DNA of 64,000 nucleotides from the NCBI RefSeq assembly GCF_004193775.1, contig NC_041011.1:10815656-10879655 (forward strand), given 5' to 3'. The stretch comes from Glycine soja (Eukaryota; Streptophyta; Magnoliopsida; Fabales; Fabaceae). This document shows positions 22,057-33,667 of the stretch, piece after piece. The position numbers and the translations under genes are program-made. Under the pieces are notes generated by a model, which did not search any database, had not been told where the DNA came from, and saw only the letters and a program-made list of their open reading frames with translations. The stretch's first letter is position 1. Each line of letters opens with the position of its first letter.

Positions 22057-22904
22057 TGTTTTTAGAGAGTTAGGCCATTTAATTTTGTGCAATATTTTAC
22101 CGTGACTTACCCCTTTGTTGGTTTCCTTTCATTATGTTCTTGTGTATATAAACTCTTTGTTGCTTTTAGTGCGTTTTAAATGTATGCATAAAGTAAATAT
22201 TTATTCATTTGATGCACACAAACACCAACACTATTTGCACACACTGTGAGTGAAAAAGGGCCCTATACCCGGGTTCATGGGAGCATAAGGAGTGGAGGTG
22301 AATCTGTGATCATGCTAGGTCTCCGACTTGCTTGATTACAGTGAACCCTCATCTAGAGCTTTTCTCTTTGAAAACATATTGTTGCTAGTAGTCCCTACTG
22401 CTGCAGTATGTTCTTCGAAGGGGATGATACCTCTAGAAACCATCAAGAGAGATATGACTACCTTGGGGGTTATCACTAAAAGCCTAGTTAGCTCTCTCCC
22501 TTATAGGTCCCTTAAATAGGGGCACGGAGCAAACACGCTGCGTGCCATTTTTCACACTGCCATGAATAAGTATCATATACCCTTTTGCTTATATTTGTTT
22601 GTGAATATTGTCGTACTATGTACATCCCCGTATTGTGCATTTCGCATATGCATCATGCGTGGGTTTCGTCTTTGATCCCCTCACTTTAGCAAACTGACGG
22701 AGGGTCCGTGTCGCCTTCTTAAAAAACATACGTTGGGTGCCATGCTGCCCAAACGTTGTATCCAAGAAGGAAACAATTTCTCGGGCTCCCGTATTCGTAA
22801 ATTGCATCTGTGTCATATGCATTTCTTCATGCATTCATCCATTCCACCCATGATAGATGTAGGAGTTTTGTTTCGCACTAGATTTTATTTCACTTTAGTA
22901 AAAC
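22057..22904 (+). other. Retrotransposon 5' leader
   Basis: An untranslated leader between the primer-binding site and ORF1. Its distal part (about 22640-22860) is related to 24880-25060, downstream of ORF1. No gene is present. Confidence 0.65.
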
Positions 22905-24776
22905 ATGGGATCAAGTCAAAAGCCTTCGCTTAAAAAGAGGTTCTATCAAGTCAAAATCAAGAGCTTAGAGGTCACCAGTTTACGAAAGTTGGGGCAATTA
23001 ATGGGTCAACTTCAACGGCAAGCCTTCCGCAAAGCCTATGGTAAGATTTGGGACCTAGCTAGGGTAGAAGTCTCCATGGAACCGATTGCATCCCTTTCCT
23101 AGTATTATGACCAGCCCCTAAGGTGCTTCACATTCGAGGACTTCCAGCTAGTGCCGACTGTGAAAGAGTTTGAAGAAATCCTGGGATGCCTACTGGGAGG
23201 AAGGAAGCCATATCTTTTCTCTGGGTTCTATCCCTCCTCGACAAGAGTTGCCAAGGTAGTGAAAATCTCAGCACAAGAGTTGGACCGGGTAAAGCAAAAC
23301 AGGAATGGGGTAGTCGGAGTACCACGGAAGTGTTTGGAGGAAAGGGCAAAGGCCTTGGAAAATCAAGGCGAATGGGCTTTCTTTTATTGACATCTTGGCG
23401 CTTTTGATCTTTGGAGTTGTCCTCTTTCCGAATATGGAAGGGTTAGTGGACCTAGTAGTGATTGACGCTTTCCTCGCCTTTCAGCATGGCAAGGAAAGCC
23501 CGGTCGTCGCCATTTTGGCCATGTATGACACGTTCGACCGAGGATGTGAAAAGAGCGGCACAAGAATTGTTTGTTGTGCACTGGCTCTCTATGTGTGGCT
23601 GGTTTCACACCCTTTTCTCCAAGAAGGTAGGCCCGTCTATCCGCTACAAGGTCACCGCTCGTGCGTCGAAAAAGGAAAGGCGAATTGGGACCAACTCTTG
23701 GCTAACATGGAGGGGCGTCTGTTAATTGGTTCCCTCGCTAGAAGGAAGGAAGAATCAGGATTCTATCTTCATGCGAAGGATGTCCAAATGTTCCCTTGAT
23801 GGGAACAAGGGGTTGTATTAATTATAATCCCGTTCTCGCCATAAGACAGCTTGGCTGTCCCATGAGAGGAGTACCATCAGACGAAAGCATCACGCCTTTC
23901 ATCGCACGAGGTTTCAGTGACCACAACGCGAGGGTACTCCAAGGAGTTAGCAAGGCATGGGATGCGGCGTGAAGAAAGGACAGAGAGCTTAGGGGAAGCA
24001 GTAATGGGATCATCGGCGGCTATCATAAGTGGCTGAGAGTCCGAACACAAGGATTGGATTGGCTCCCAAATCTAAAGACTGTGAGAGACGATGAGGTTAA
24101 AGCTTCGGAAGAAAGTGATGAGGTACAAGCCCTAAAGGCAGAGCTTGAAAGAGCCTGGGTAGTCGAAGAGAAGTTCAAGTCCATAGCCATCAAAGTCTGA
24201 AAAGAGTATGATGAACTAAGGGATGTCAATATGGCCACCGATGAAGCCTTGGAATGAGAAACCAAGAAGGCCCGAAAGGAAGAACACGACCAAAGCAAAG
24301 TTTTGAGGGGCTTTATAGGGCAGCAATAGTGAGCTCAAGCTCCGAAGAGGTGAAAGGAATCATCACGGGTCAAAGGCATGATCTTGAAGGACGAGCTAAA
24401 GGTCTGCCTTAGGTCGAAAAGAAATTTGTCCCAACAGTTAAGCGAGACTGAAGGGAATATGTGGGCCATCATCGATAAGTGCAAAGAGAAGCTAAATCTA
24501 GCGGCGACTCACGAGCAAAGGCTAGAGGATGAGTACGCCAAGATATCAGCAGAAAGGGAAGCAAGGGAAAGGGTAATTGATTCATTGCACCAAGAGGCAA
24601 CAATGTGGACGGACCGATTTGCTCTTACTTTGAACAGGAGTCAAGAACTTCCCCCATTGCTAGCCAAGGCCAAAGCAGTGGCGGACACCTACTCCGCCCC
24701 CGAGGAGATCCACGGACTTCTCAGCTATTGTCAGCATATGATAGACTTAATGGACCATATGATTAGAAACCGCTAG
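22905..24776 (+). pseudogene. Ogre ORF1 (DUF7745-like) with C-terminal coiled coil
   Basis: The ATG at 22905 opens MGSSQKPSLKKRFYQVKIK. The frame then has a TAG at 23100 and resumes with YDQPLRCFTFEDFQL, VPTVKEFEEILG and KPYLFSGFYPS. It shifts frame near 23388 into ALLIFGVVLFPNMEGLVDL, VIDAFLAFQHGKESPVVAIL and ALYVWLVSHPF. This order is that of the DUF7745 protein encoded upstream of gag in legume Ogre-type elements, whose function is unknown. The 24060-24776 part is rich in Glu, Lys and Arg with heptad-like spacing (ending in a 132-codon frame at 24378-24776), suggesting a coiled coil. Several stops (near 24198 and 24255) and frameshifts make it non-functional. Confidence 0.8.
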
Positions 24777-24879
24777 GAAGTTTGTATTGTCGCTCAGATC
24801 TTGACTAGTTATAACTTTTTGAAAAAAATGAGTTTATCCCACGTTTTTACTCCAAAAATCAGTGCGAATCAAGTCACTC

Positions 24880-25710
24880 CCACATTTTATCTCTAGCATG
24901 CATTGTATGTTGGTCTCGTCCTTTGTCACGGGAAGCCGGAAGGTCCATATCACCTTCTTAATTGTACACATGGGGCACTGCGCCCCCAAATGCGCAAGTA
25001 AGAAGAGATAATTTTCCGGGCTCTCGTGTCCGTAAAATGCATTCATATCATGCATCGCATAAGCATCTCTTCATAATATCATAATGAACATATCGTTCCT
25101 GCATTTGTCCGTTATCATATTCCAGCCTCACATTTTGCATGAGTCATTGCATCATCATATGCGTTCAACATACTTTTTGTTTGCTCATACATGATCCTTG
25201 TATTTTCCTCTACAAAACAAAAACAAAAAAAAAAGGGAAGTACGAAAATTCATGCTGCATTCTTAGTTGCATATATTCGGTACCATGAGCCAACCATGTT
25301 GGGATCATAAACCCATTTCACTTAAAAACAAAATGATTGAACATGGTACCTAATGCATGTTTAACTAAGAAAGGATGTTTCTTCGGGCATCTCAATTTCA
25401 TAATTACATTTTCCATGCATAGCTTAAAGTATGCCAGAGTCATTCATCCCTATGAGATGTTGTTGAAGTATTGGCGATCAGAATTGCCATTCCTTGGATT
25501 ACGGGGTTGAACCAAGCTCATGCTTTTACAAAAAGGTTCATCAAGTCAAAATATGGAAGTAACCGTCTTGCAAAATTGGGGCAAAAGATGAATCGAGTCA
25601 CATCACTGCTTCGTCTACTGCCAAACATATTTAGGATTGTTTATGTCCTTGTTACTTCCAGTTTCACCTTGACAAAGATGTCATGGACCATGTTGAAAAT
25701 CTAAATTGAT
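24880..25710 (+). repeat. Decayed partial duplication of leader plus ORF1 start
   Basis: The block 24885-25060 resembles the leader 22640-22860. Both share a TCACCTTCTTAA/TCGCCTTCTTAA run, CGGGCTCTCGT/CGGGCTCCCGT and the CGTAAAATGCAT-type end. Further on, 25535-25600 (AGGTTCATCAAGTCAAAATA, then TTGGGGCAAAAGATG) resembles the start of ORF1 at 22938-23010. It lies between ORF1 and gag and has no intact frame. Confidence 0.55.
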
Positions 25711-25917
25711 TCAACCCCATATCCTGCGTAAAAATTCGCAATACTTCAACTGTACATCATTCGCATACATCCATGCTTTTCATTGGTTGCATTGCTCATT
25801 GCATTCTTTCGTTGAAAAATAAAATAAAATAAAATAAAATGAACTTAATCATTGTTATCAAAAAGAAAAGGACACGCTTTACGGCACCCTTACCGAACTC
25901 GTGCTAGAGCTAGAGTA

Positions 25918-27660
25918 ATGGGTGAAGCAGAGGAGGTGCAAGAGAAGATGAAGGCCGACATGGAGGCCATGAAAGAGCAAATGGCCACAATGATGGAGGC
26001 CATGATGAGCATGAAGAAGATAATGGAAGCCAATGCGGTTATAGTTGCCGCTACTAGCGTTGTCGCTAAGGTGAACCCGATGCTCCCATCTGGCCTCAAG
26101 CAAATGAATCATCCAACCTCAAATATGGTAGGCAAAGATTTGGGAAGTACGGATGACCCCATGATGTGCAAATTCAAAACAAGCACGCCTTCCCGCCATA
26201 TGGTTTGCCTCCCAAACTATACACCACCCAATGTGGTGTACATTCCCAATGAGGATGTCAATAACTCCACTCCCATACTCATTAAGAGCCAACAACCTCA
26301 ATCTGATCATGCACATGTCTCTCGACCCATGGAGGAGACACATGAAATTCCCCACCACGATCTAGCCAACTTCGAGCCTTGCCTCGGATATGCTGCTGAA
26401 GGGCAAGCAGTTGGTGGTATACCCCTGCAAAACACTTTGGAGGGCCCTCAATATCATCCACAACCACAACCCTCACGTTCCACAGCGGTTAAAAACCCTC
26501 ATGACTATGGCAGGAATGGGAAAGTTGGATCATCTAGAGGAAAGGCTCAGGGCCATTGAAGGAGGTGAAGATTATGCCTTTGCTAACCTAAAAGAGTTGT
26601 TCCTAGTACCCAATATCATCACCCCTCCCAAGTTCAAGGTGCTGGACTTTGACAAGTACAAGGGGACTACTTGTCCCAAGAACCATCTAAAGATGTATTG
26701 TCAGAAGATGGGGGAATACGCAAAAGATGAGGAATTGTTGATACATTCCTTCCATGAAAGTCTTACTGGGGTAGCTGTTACCTGGTACACTAACTTGGAA
26801 CCTTCCCGAGTCCATTCTTGGAAGGACCTAATGGTTGCCTTTGTTAGGCAGTATTAGTACAATTTTGATATGGTTCTGGATAGGATGCAACTACATAACA
26901 TTTGCAAAAAGGGGGACGGATCTTTCAAAGAACACGCCCAAAAGGTGGAGGGATCTGGCGGCCCAAGTGGTACCCCCAATGATGGAAAGGGAGACGATAA
27001 TCGTGATGGTAGACACATTATCGATACTTTACTATGAAAAGATGGTGGGCTACGCACCCTCAAAGCTTTGCGGATTTGGTCTTCGCCAGTGAAAGGATCG
27101 AAGTGGATCTGAAAAGAGGCAAATTTGATCATCCTACTAGGATGACTGAGAAAACTGGGGCAAATGAAGAGGGTGAGAAAGAGGGAGAAACCCATGCTGT
27201 GACTGCCATTCCTATACGGCCAAGTTTCCCACCAAACCCAACAATGTCATTACTCAGTCAATAACAAACCTCCTCCTTACCCACCACCCAGTTATCCACA
27301 AAGGCCATCCCTAAATCAACCACAAAGCCTGTCTACCGCACTTCCAATGACGAAGACCACCTTTAGCACAAACCAAAAAAACACCAACAAAAAGGAATTT
27401 TGCAGCAAAAAGCCTGTAGGGTTCACCCCAAATTCCGTTGTCATATGCTAAACTTGATCCCATATCCACTCAATAATTCAATGGTAGCCATAACCCCAAC
27501 CAAGGTTCCTCAACCTCCATTTTTCTGAGGATACGACTCGAACGCAACGTGTGCTTATCGTGGAGGAGCCCTGGGGCATTCCATTGAGCATTGTATGACC
27601 CCAAAGCATAAAGTGTGAAGTCTAATTGATACGGGCTGGCTGAAATTTGAGGAGAATCGC
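25918..27660 (+). pseudogene. Ogre-type gag polyprotein remnant
   Basis: The ATG at 25918 starts MGEAEEVQEKMKADMEAMKE, a charged coiled-coil N-terminus. The frame shifts near 26490 into a second frame. This has DHLEERLRAIEGG, then the gag core (FKVLDFDKYKGTTCPKNHLK, FHESLTGVAVTWYTNL, WKDLMVAFVRQY), ending in an in-frame TAG near 26856. Downstream pieces in other frames continue the core (DRMQLHNICKK, ADLVFASERIEVDLKRGKFD, to about 27130). A proline-rich linker and a knuckle-like GHSIEHC motif near 27570-27590 follow. Gag would form the particle and bind RNA. Multiple frame breaks make it non-functional. Confidence 0.82.
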
Positions 27661-28189
27661 TTGTTGAATCATAACATTGACAAGCAACACCATACATGGG
27701 GCAATTCTAGAAGCTGTTGTTATGACTCATCACGATTTCCAAGTTTATGCCATTATTATAAACCACAGTTACAATGCTAAATGATATGGATAAAATGGAC
27801 ATCCTTGTCCCTCATCCTCTCACAAACGCATGTTTGCTTATTCAACTTTCACCGGAATGTGGGTGCAAGCCATTGGTCTATTTGCTCAAGCGACCTGCGC
27901 TCCTGAGTGTTGACTTCCAAGACTGTTCAATCAGAGATTACTCGTCTTGCACGTTGGTGGGGGTGCCGTAAAACAACGAGTAAAGTTCAAAACAAATAAG
28001 TTTCAAAATAAAAAAAATAAGTTTCAAAATAAAAAAAAAATAAAAAGGCATTTGATTGACTGTGTTTTCAAGTAAAAATATAGACGTTCATGTGACTTCA
28101 TTTTATCATTCCAGAAAGTTTGTCTTCTTAGAGAAGCGAGTTGTCAAGAATAGGATGTTGGACAAATGGCCTCAGTTACCTTAAGAAAA
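27661..28189. other. Unassigned sequence at the end of the plus-strand element
   Basis: No recognisable protease or reverse transcriptase. It has two direct AAGTTTCAAAATAAAAAAAA-like tracts (about 28006-28045). This is probably the degraded or rearranged edge of the retrotransposon. Confidence 0.4.
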
Positions 28190-28696
28190 AGGGGGTTTGA
28201 ATTAAGATGCAAAGACTATTCCCCAATTGAACTATCACTCTTTCTTTTTGGATTAACAATGCACCCTTAACATGAATTACTCAAAAGACATTTCAAAATA
28301 AACTTCTTTAAAGCAAAAGATAAATAGCAATAAATAAAAGAAGTTTAAAGGAAGAGAGGAATGCAAACTTGATTTATACTGGTTCGGCCACTTCCCGCGC
28401 CTACATCCAGTCCTCAAGAAACCCACTTGAGATTTTCCATTCTCTTTGTAAAACTCCTTTTACAAAGTCTGAACCACACAGGGACAACCCTTCCCTTGTG
28501 TTCAAGAATCCTCTACAATAAGAGACTCTCAGTCTCTTAATCCCTTTTCAGAAGTAAGAAGAAGAGAAGAAGAAATCTCTCTTAAAAGGGATAGATTGTA
28601 CAATGAAGACCAATCAAAATTCCTTATTGAATATGCAAGTGGTTGACCAAGGAATCTTTTTGAGAGGATAAAACATTTCAGTTCAGGTGAAGAATC
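28190..28696. repeat. Dispersed noncoding repeat of unknown class
   Basis: Contains TTTATACTGGTTCGGCCACT and neighbouring sequence with a CAAGAAACCCACTTGAG block, wording I associate with a widespread legume interspersed repeat. There are no coding domains. It abuts the retrotransposon remnant starting at 28697. Class and ends are not resolved. Confidence 0.35.
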
Positions 28697-28739
28697 CGTA
28701 GGGGAAACCAACAAAAAATTAAACATGCAACGACTCTCC

Positions 28740-29218
28740 TAATTGCCCCATGTCTCAAGCGTAGTATCGCTTGACGACATTGGCATTTACGGGTGAAGGT
28801 AGTTCCTCGTCATCCATGTTAGTGAGCACAAGGGCCTCTCCGGAGAAAGCCTTTTTTACCACGAAGGGCCCTACGTAGTTCGGTAACCATGGAGCGCGAA
28901 AGGGAGCATCTTGTGCCCGTCCTTGTATGACACTATCATCTTCTGAATAATCTTCTTGATATTCTTGTTGGCTGCCTCCACTGCTCCGTTCATCTTGGGC
29001 CTATAGGGTGTGGAATTGTGGTGTTGGATCTTAAATTCCTCGCACATTTCCCCCATCATTTTATTATTCAAATTGGTGTCGTTGTTTGTGATAATCTTCC
29101 TTGGTAAACCATACCTACAAATTATCTCCCTCTTGATGAACCTAACCACCACACTCCTTGTGACACTAGTGTATGAGGCAGCTTCGACCCACTTGGTGAA
29201 GTAATCGATTGCCACCAA
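28740..29218 (-). pseudogene. Retroviral-type integrase core and C-terminal remnant (D1)
   Basis: The frame 29218-28871 has the catalytic core: AIDYFTKWVEAAS (first Asp), RYGLPRKIITNND (the second Asp of the usual TDN is Asn here) and PYRPKMNGAVEAANKNIKKI (Glu region). After HGYRTT a stop is followed directly by the C-terminal GPFVVKKAFSGEALVLTN and VNANVVKRYYA text, so the intervening part was deleted. The integrase would insert retrotransposon cDNA. It is inactive. Confidence 0.85.
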
Positions 29219-29330
29219 GATGAAACGATGTCTGTTCGCAGCCTTGGGCTCTATGGCTCAGATCACATCTATCCACCACATGGAAAAGGGCCACAGTGCA
29301 GCCAAAATATGTGGGCTTGATGTCAAAATA

Positions 29331-30167
29331 TCAAGGTTTACCATTTTGCTCCTCCTTTACCAAACAACAATATGTGGGCCTGCCGTGACACCTGAACTCA
29401 ATGTATGGTAGGTCTCCGTGCGGTGTCAGCTGGAACATGGACGCTAAAGTGGCGAGCGTATCGACCATTTTGTTTTCCTCTCGGGGAACGTGATGGAAAG
29501 AGATCTCATCAAAGAACTCAGCCAACTTCTTGATGTAGGTCTGGTAGGGTATTAGCTTGTGATCCCTAGTTTCCCACTTTCCTCTTAGCTGGTGAATCAC
29601 CAGTGCCGAGTCTCCGTACACCTTGAGCAGTTTGACGTTGAAGTCAATTGCTGCCTGGACACCCAGGGCACATGCTTCGTATTCAGCCATGTTATTGGTG
29701 CAGTTGAAACCTGGTCTGGCCGTGAAAGGTATGCATTGATTGTCTGGAGAGACCAATTCCGCCCCAATGCCATGGCCCAAAATGTTAGATGCTCCATTGA
29801 ACCACACGATCCACTTGTCCCTGTCCTTTTCTAGCTTCTCTTCAAATAAGGCCATGATGTCCTCATTTGGGAACTCGGGATGCATGGGTTGATAATCATT
29901 GAGAGGCTGCTGAGCCAAATAGTCCTCCAAGGCGCTTCCCTTTATCGCTTTTTGGGTTACGTAGACTATGTCAAACTCGGATAGCAAAACCTGCCACCGA
30001 GCGATCCGCCCCGTGAGAGCGGGCTTCTCAAAGATGTACTTGACCGGGTCCATCTTGGATACCAGCCAGGTGGTATGGCTAAGCATGTACTGTCTTAGTC
30101 GGTGGGACGCCCATACCAAAGCGCAACATGTCCTTTCCAGCAGGGAGTAGTTCATCTCACAGGCCAT
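29331..30167 (-). pseudogene. RNase H and second (archaeal-type) RNase H domains of Ogre/Tat pol
   Basis: An open 278-codon frame. Residues about 1-75 are the end of the RT-linked RNase H (MACEMNYSLLERTCCALVWA, SKMDPVKYIFEKPALTGR, YVTQKAIKGSALEDYLAQQP). Residues about 112-265 form the extra RNase H typical of the Tat/Ogre lineage: WFNGASNILGHGIGAEL, NNMAEYEACALGVQAA, VYGDSALVIHQL and PREENKMVDTLATLAS. The first catalytic Asp (usually FDGAS) is Asn, while the Glu and the other Asp residues remain. RNase H removes the RNA strand during cDNA synthesis. Loss of flanking domains makes this copy inert. Confidence 0.88.
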
Positions 30168-30239
30168 AAACTTCTTACTTAAGTAGTAGATGACTCACTC
30201 TCTTTTTCCCGACTCATCATGCTGCCCCAGCATGCACCC

Positions 30240-30750
30240 CTTCTGACTTACGATGAAACCCAACAGCTTTCCCGACTTGACCCCGAAGGTGCACTTAGCG
30301 GGGTTTAACCTCAATTGATACCTCCTAAGCCTCTCGAACAACCTCCGCAAGTTGACGAGGTGCCCCGGCGTTGTTGAGCCTAAAGGACATCACCTTATAG
30401 CAGAACGTTCCCCATAGGGTAACAAACGTGGTTTTTTCCATATCTTCTGGCGCCATCTTTATTTGATTGTAGCCTGAAAAACCCCTCCATGAAGGAAAAC
30501 AAAGTGAAATTGGTTGTGTTGTCTATGAGGACATCAATGTGTGGCAGAGGAAAATTATCTTTGGGACTGGCTTGATTCAGGTCCCGATAGTCCACACACA
30601 TTCGTACCTTCCCATCTTTCTCAGGGATCGACACAATGTTGGCCACTCACTCGGGGTATCGAGCTACCGCCAAGAAATTGACATCGAATTGCTTTTTCAA
30701 CTCCTCCTTGATCTTCAACGACGTCTCGGGTTTCATTCTCCTTAGCTTTT
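30240..30750 (-). pseudogene. Reverse transcriptase fragments of Ogre pol (D1)
   Basis: Minus-strand text includes MANIVSIPEKDGKVRMCVDY, DLNQASPKDNFPLPHIDVLI and FSFMEGFF (30646-30395). After a deletion it continues with LNPAKCTFGVKSGKLLGF (near 30300-30250). The segment with the catalytic YVDD, present in the other copy, is missing. A frameshift follows the FSFMEGF block. Confidence 0.82.
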
Positions 30751-30780
30751 GCTTCACCTCCTCCTTGTTGTTCTGCCTCT

Positions 30781-30952
30781 ATTAGAAACAATCGATAAAT
30801 ATATATACAAGGTCATCCAACCACCTAATTAAGATTTCTCTTATAGCTTTTCCTGACATATCTGATACAGCTATCTATCCTAAAAATAACTGATCCCAAT
30901 AATCAAGAGATCAAGATACAAAATAAAATTAAAATACAATAAGAATTAATAG
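30781..30952. repeat. AT-rich segment shared with 34387-34558
   Basis: From ATTAGAAACAATCGATAAAT to AATACAATAAGAATTAATA this segment recurs 5' (minus sense) of the second pol remnant. It ends where block C begins. It may be part of another LTR. No gene. Confidence 0.6.
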
Positions 30953-31860
30953 CATTAGGGTAGTTATGAAAAAATGGTCAAGGTTGTGACATCTTTAATT
31001 CAAGTGTTTGGATTTTTTTTTTTGCTTTAATTGATGAGATGCTTGTCATTGAAGGGAAAGTTAAAGTTGTGGCCTTAATGAATCATCCTTGTGTTCCAAT
31101 GATGTTTTTGTTTTTATTTTGGATTGTGAAGAGTTGCATGAGAGTTGGGGATTTATGTACTAGATCTATTTTCTTGGAAAATGCATATGTATTATTGAGA
31201 AGAGTTGCATGAGATTTTGGATTGTAAATTGTCTTTTCTTCCAAAAAAAATTTCAAGGTTAGTGCATATGTATTATTGTCAAGAGTTGGCATGAGGTTGT
31301 GGATTGTGAATTGTCTTTATGTTCCAAATATGTTTTCTTTCTTTCTTTTTTTCTTTAATTGATTTGACTTTTTTTAAGCTGCTAGAAATTTTAATTTGAA
31401 ATTCTAAATGAATATTGATGATTTTAAAACCCACCACAAATTGTTGTTTGAAAATTTAATGGACATATGAACACTTAACAGAGCCAACCAAATGGTCGGG
31501 ACTAAACACAAAATATAAAAAATTTTAAAATATTGATTGCATGCATTTTATGAATTCCATTTTGGCTTAATGATACTTTTGGTCCTTGAGGTATCACAAT
31601 TGAGAATTGAAATACCTAAAGTTTCAATTGAGCTAGTTGGATCCCTCAGCTATCACAAATCTGTGACTTTAGTCCCCTATATATCAATTGCGTCAATTGG
31701 GTCCTCATGTACACAATTGTATACATTTCATTTAAGTATTGTAATTGTGGGATTTTAGTCCCCAAGGTATCCCAATAATGTGATTTTTTCCCTGAAAAAT
31801 GATAGTTCTAATAGTGCAATTATAAATTTTCAGGTACTAAAATCGCACAATAGAGACACC
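30953..31860. repeat. Second copy of block C
   Basis: Matches 11293 to about 12210 from GCATTAGGGTAGTTATGAAA to CACAATAGAGACACCTA, with a handful of substitutions. It ends inside the foldback element, whose right arm is missing. It is inserted or joined between the two Ogre pol remnants. Confidence 0.88.
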
Positions 31861-32390
31861 TAACGCTGTGCATCCTTTTTTTTTCAAACAAGAAAATCAC
31901 GCGTTCACCTATGGGTCCGTGCTCGTTTGCTCGGAGTCCATAGGATAAGTTAGGCATATAAAAAGACAGAAGCTTTAAATGATACTAGGTTGTCTCTTAA
32001 CAGGGCTTCCTCAACAAGCGGAGTCAGTCGCGGGATGATGATCTGCTGACCACCAACCTAGTGCCTGCTCGTACCCGTCCCTGAACATCTGAAAGCAGGA
32101 AATGGCATTTATGCAGTGAAAATATGGCCACGCTACCACTTACCTTTGTTCATCCCTATCTAGGATTTGACGTTGTATTGACCACCTCTCGAAATGATCA
32201 TGTCCTTGTCTGTCGATTCATAAGGTACAAAATGCATGTGCATGCGTATGCATGGGTAGTTTCAAACGCAATAATTCTTTAGCAAAAACCCATTCGGTTC
32301 AGTTTTAAATAAGCACTTAGAGCATCCCTATAGGTCGAGCGAAAAGGCTCGGATCATTTAAAAAGAATATGCATCCTTAAAGGCACAAAA
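31861..32390 (-). other. Probable retrotransposon 3' noncoding sequence
   Basis: No ORF. It lies immediately 3' (minus sense) of the integrase tail of D2, where Ogre elements carry 3' untranslated sequence. Assignment is by position. Confidence 0.4.
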
Positions 32391-32449
32391 CCAGGAATCC
32401 CTGGGGGAAACCAACAAAAAATTAAACGTGCAACGAATCTCCTAATTGC

Positions 32450-33370
32450 CCCAAGTCTCAAGTGTAGTATCGCTTGACGACATTGGCATTTACGGGTGAA
32501 GGTAGTTCCTCGTCATCCATGTTAGTGAGCACAAGGGCCCCTCTGGAGAAAGCCTTTTTTACCACGAAGGGCCCTACGTAGTTCGGTAACCATGTAGCAT
32601 GAAAGGGAGCATCTTATGCCAGTCCTTGTATGACACGGTCATCTTCTGAATAATCTTATTGATATTCTTGTTGGCTGCCTCCATTGCTCCGTTCATCTTG
32701 GGTCTGTAGGGTGTGGAATTGTGGTGTTGGATCTTAAATTCCTCGCACATTTCCCCCATCATTTTATTATTCAAATTGGTCTCGTTGTCTGTGATAATCT
32801 TCCTTGGCAAACCATACCTGCAGATTATCTCCCTCTTGATGAACCTAACCACCACACTCCTTGTGACATTAGCGTATGAGGCAGCTTCGACCCACTTGGT
32901 GAAGTAATCGATTTCCACCAAGATGAAACGATGTCCGTTCGCAGCCTTGGGCTCTATGGCTCAGATCACATCTATCCCCCACATGGAAAAGGGCCACGGT
33001 GCGGCCAATACATTCAATGGCAAGGGTGGAGCGTTGAGATTGTTTGCAAACGTCTGGCATTTGTGACACTTCCTTACATGGAGGCAACGGTCGCTTTCCA
33101 TGGTGAGCCAATAATAGCCCGCCCTTAGGATCTTCCCAGCCATGGCGTGCCCGTTAGCGTGCATACCGAAAGAGCCCTCATGGACCTCCTCCAGCATGCG
33201 TCTAGCTTCCTTAGTGTTCACGCATCGGAGCAACACCATGTCATGGTTTCTCTTGTATAGTATGCCCCCGCTTTAAAAGAAACCGGCCGCCAACCTCCTT
33301 AACGTCCTCTTGTCTTTGTCGGAAGCTTCCGGTGGGTACTCTTTGCTTTCAACGTATCGCTTGATGTCAA
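32450..33370 (-). pseudogene. Integrase remnant (D2) with zinc-binding, core and tail
   Basis: The zinc-binding region (33239-32961) reads MVLLRCVNTKEARRMLEEVH with HANGHAMAGKILRAGYYW and VRKCHKCQTFAN, the HHCC pattern. The core (32921-32574) keeps EIDYFTKWVEAAS, RKIITDNETNLN (second Asp present) and MNGAMEAANKNI. After HGYRTT the frame is broken by the same deletion as in D1, and the VVKKAFS tail follows. Stops occur between the domains (TGA after SMWGIDVI). Confidence 0.85.
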
Positions 33371-33667
33371 AATACTAAGGTTTACCATCCCGCTCCTCCT
33401 CTACCAAACAACAATATGCGGGCTTGCCGCGACACCTGAACTCAATGTATGGTAGGTCTCCGTGCGGTGTCAGCTGGAACATGGACGCTAAAGTGGCGAG
33501 CGCATCGACCATTTGGTTTTCGTCTCGGGGAACTCGGGATGCATGGGTTGACAGTCCTTGTCCCAGTGGACGGACTGGTTCTTGCGTAAGAGTTTGAAAA
33601 GTGGCTCACAGGTAGCTGTGAGCTGTGATATGAATCTGGCAATGTATTTTAAATGCCCCAGGAAACC

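Larger units (their letters stand above)
19795..27990 (+). mobile_element. Plus-strand Ogre/Tat-type Ty3-Gypsy retrotransposon, 3' part missing
   Basis: Order: 5' LTR (19795-22035), primer-binding site, long leader, ORF1 (about 22905-24776), spacer, gag (about 25918-27260) and knuckle region (to about 27660). An extra ORF1 before gag and multi-kilobase LTRs are hallmarks of the Ogre group. No plus-strand protease, reverse transcriptase, integrase or 3' LTR follows, so the element is truncated near 28 kb. The right limit given is approximate. It is inserted in the Transposase_32-like ORF of an opposite-strand element. Confidence 0.82.
28697..30780 (-). mobile_element. Minus-strand Ogre/Tat pol remnant D1
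   Basis: Sense order on the minus strand: partial RT (about 30750-30395), RT connection (30360-30240), RNase H plus second RNase H (30167-29331), integrase core (29218-28871) and integrase C-terminal tail (to about 28740). By comparison with D2 (32391-34386) this copy lacks about 105 bp including the RT YVDD motif, and about 344 bp including the integrase zinc-binding region. Both copies share a deletion between the integrase core and tail. Confidence 0.85.
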
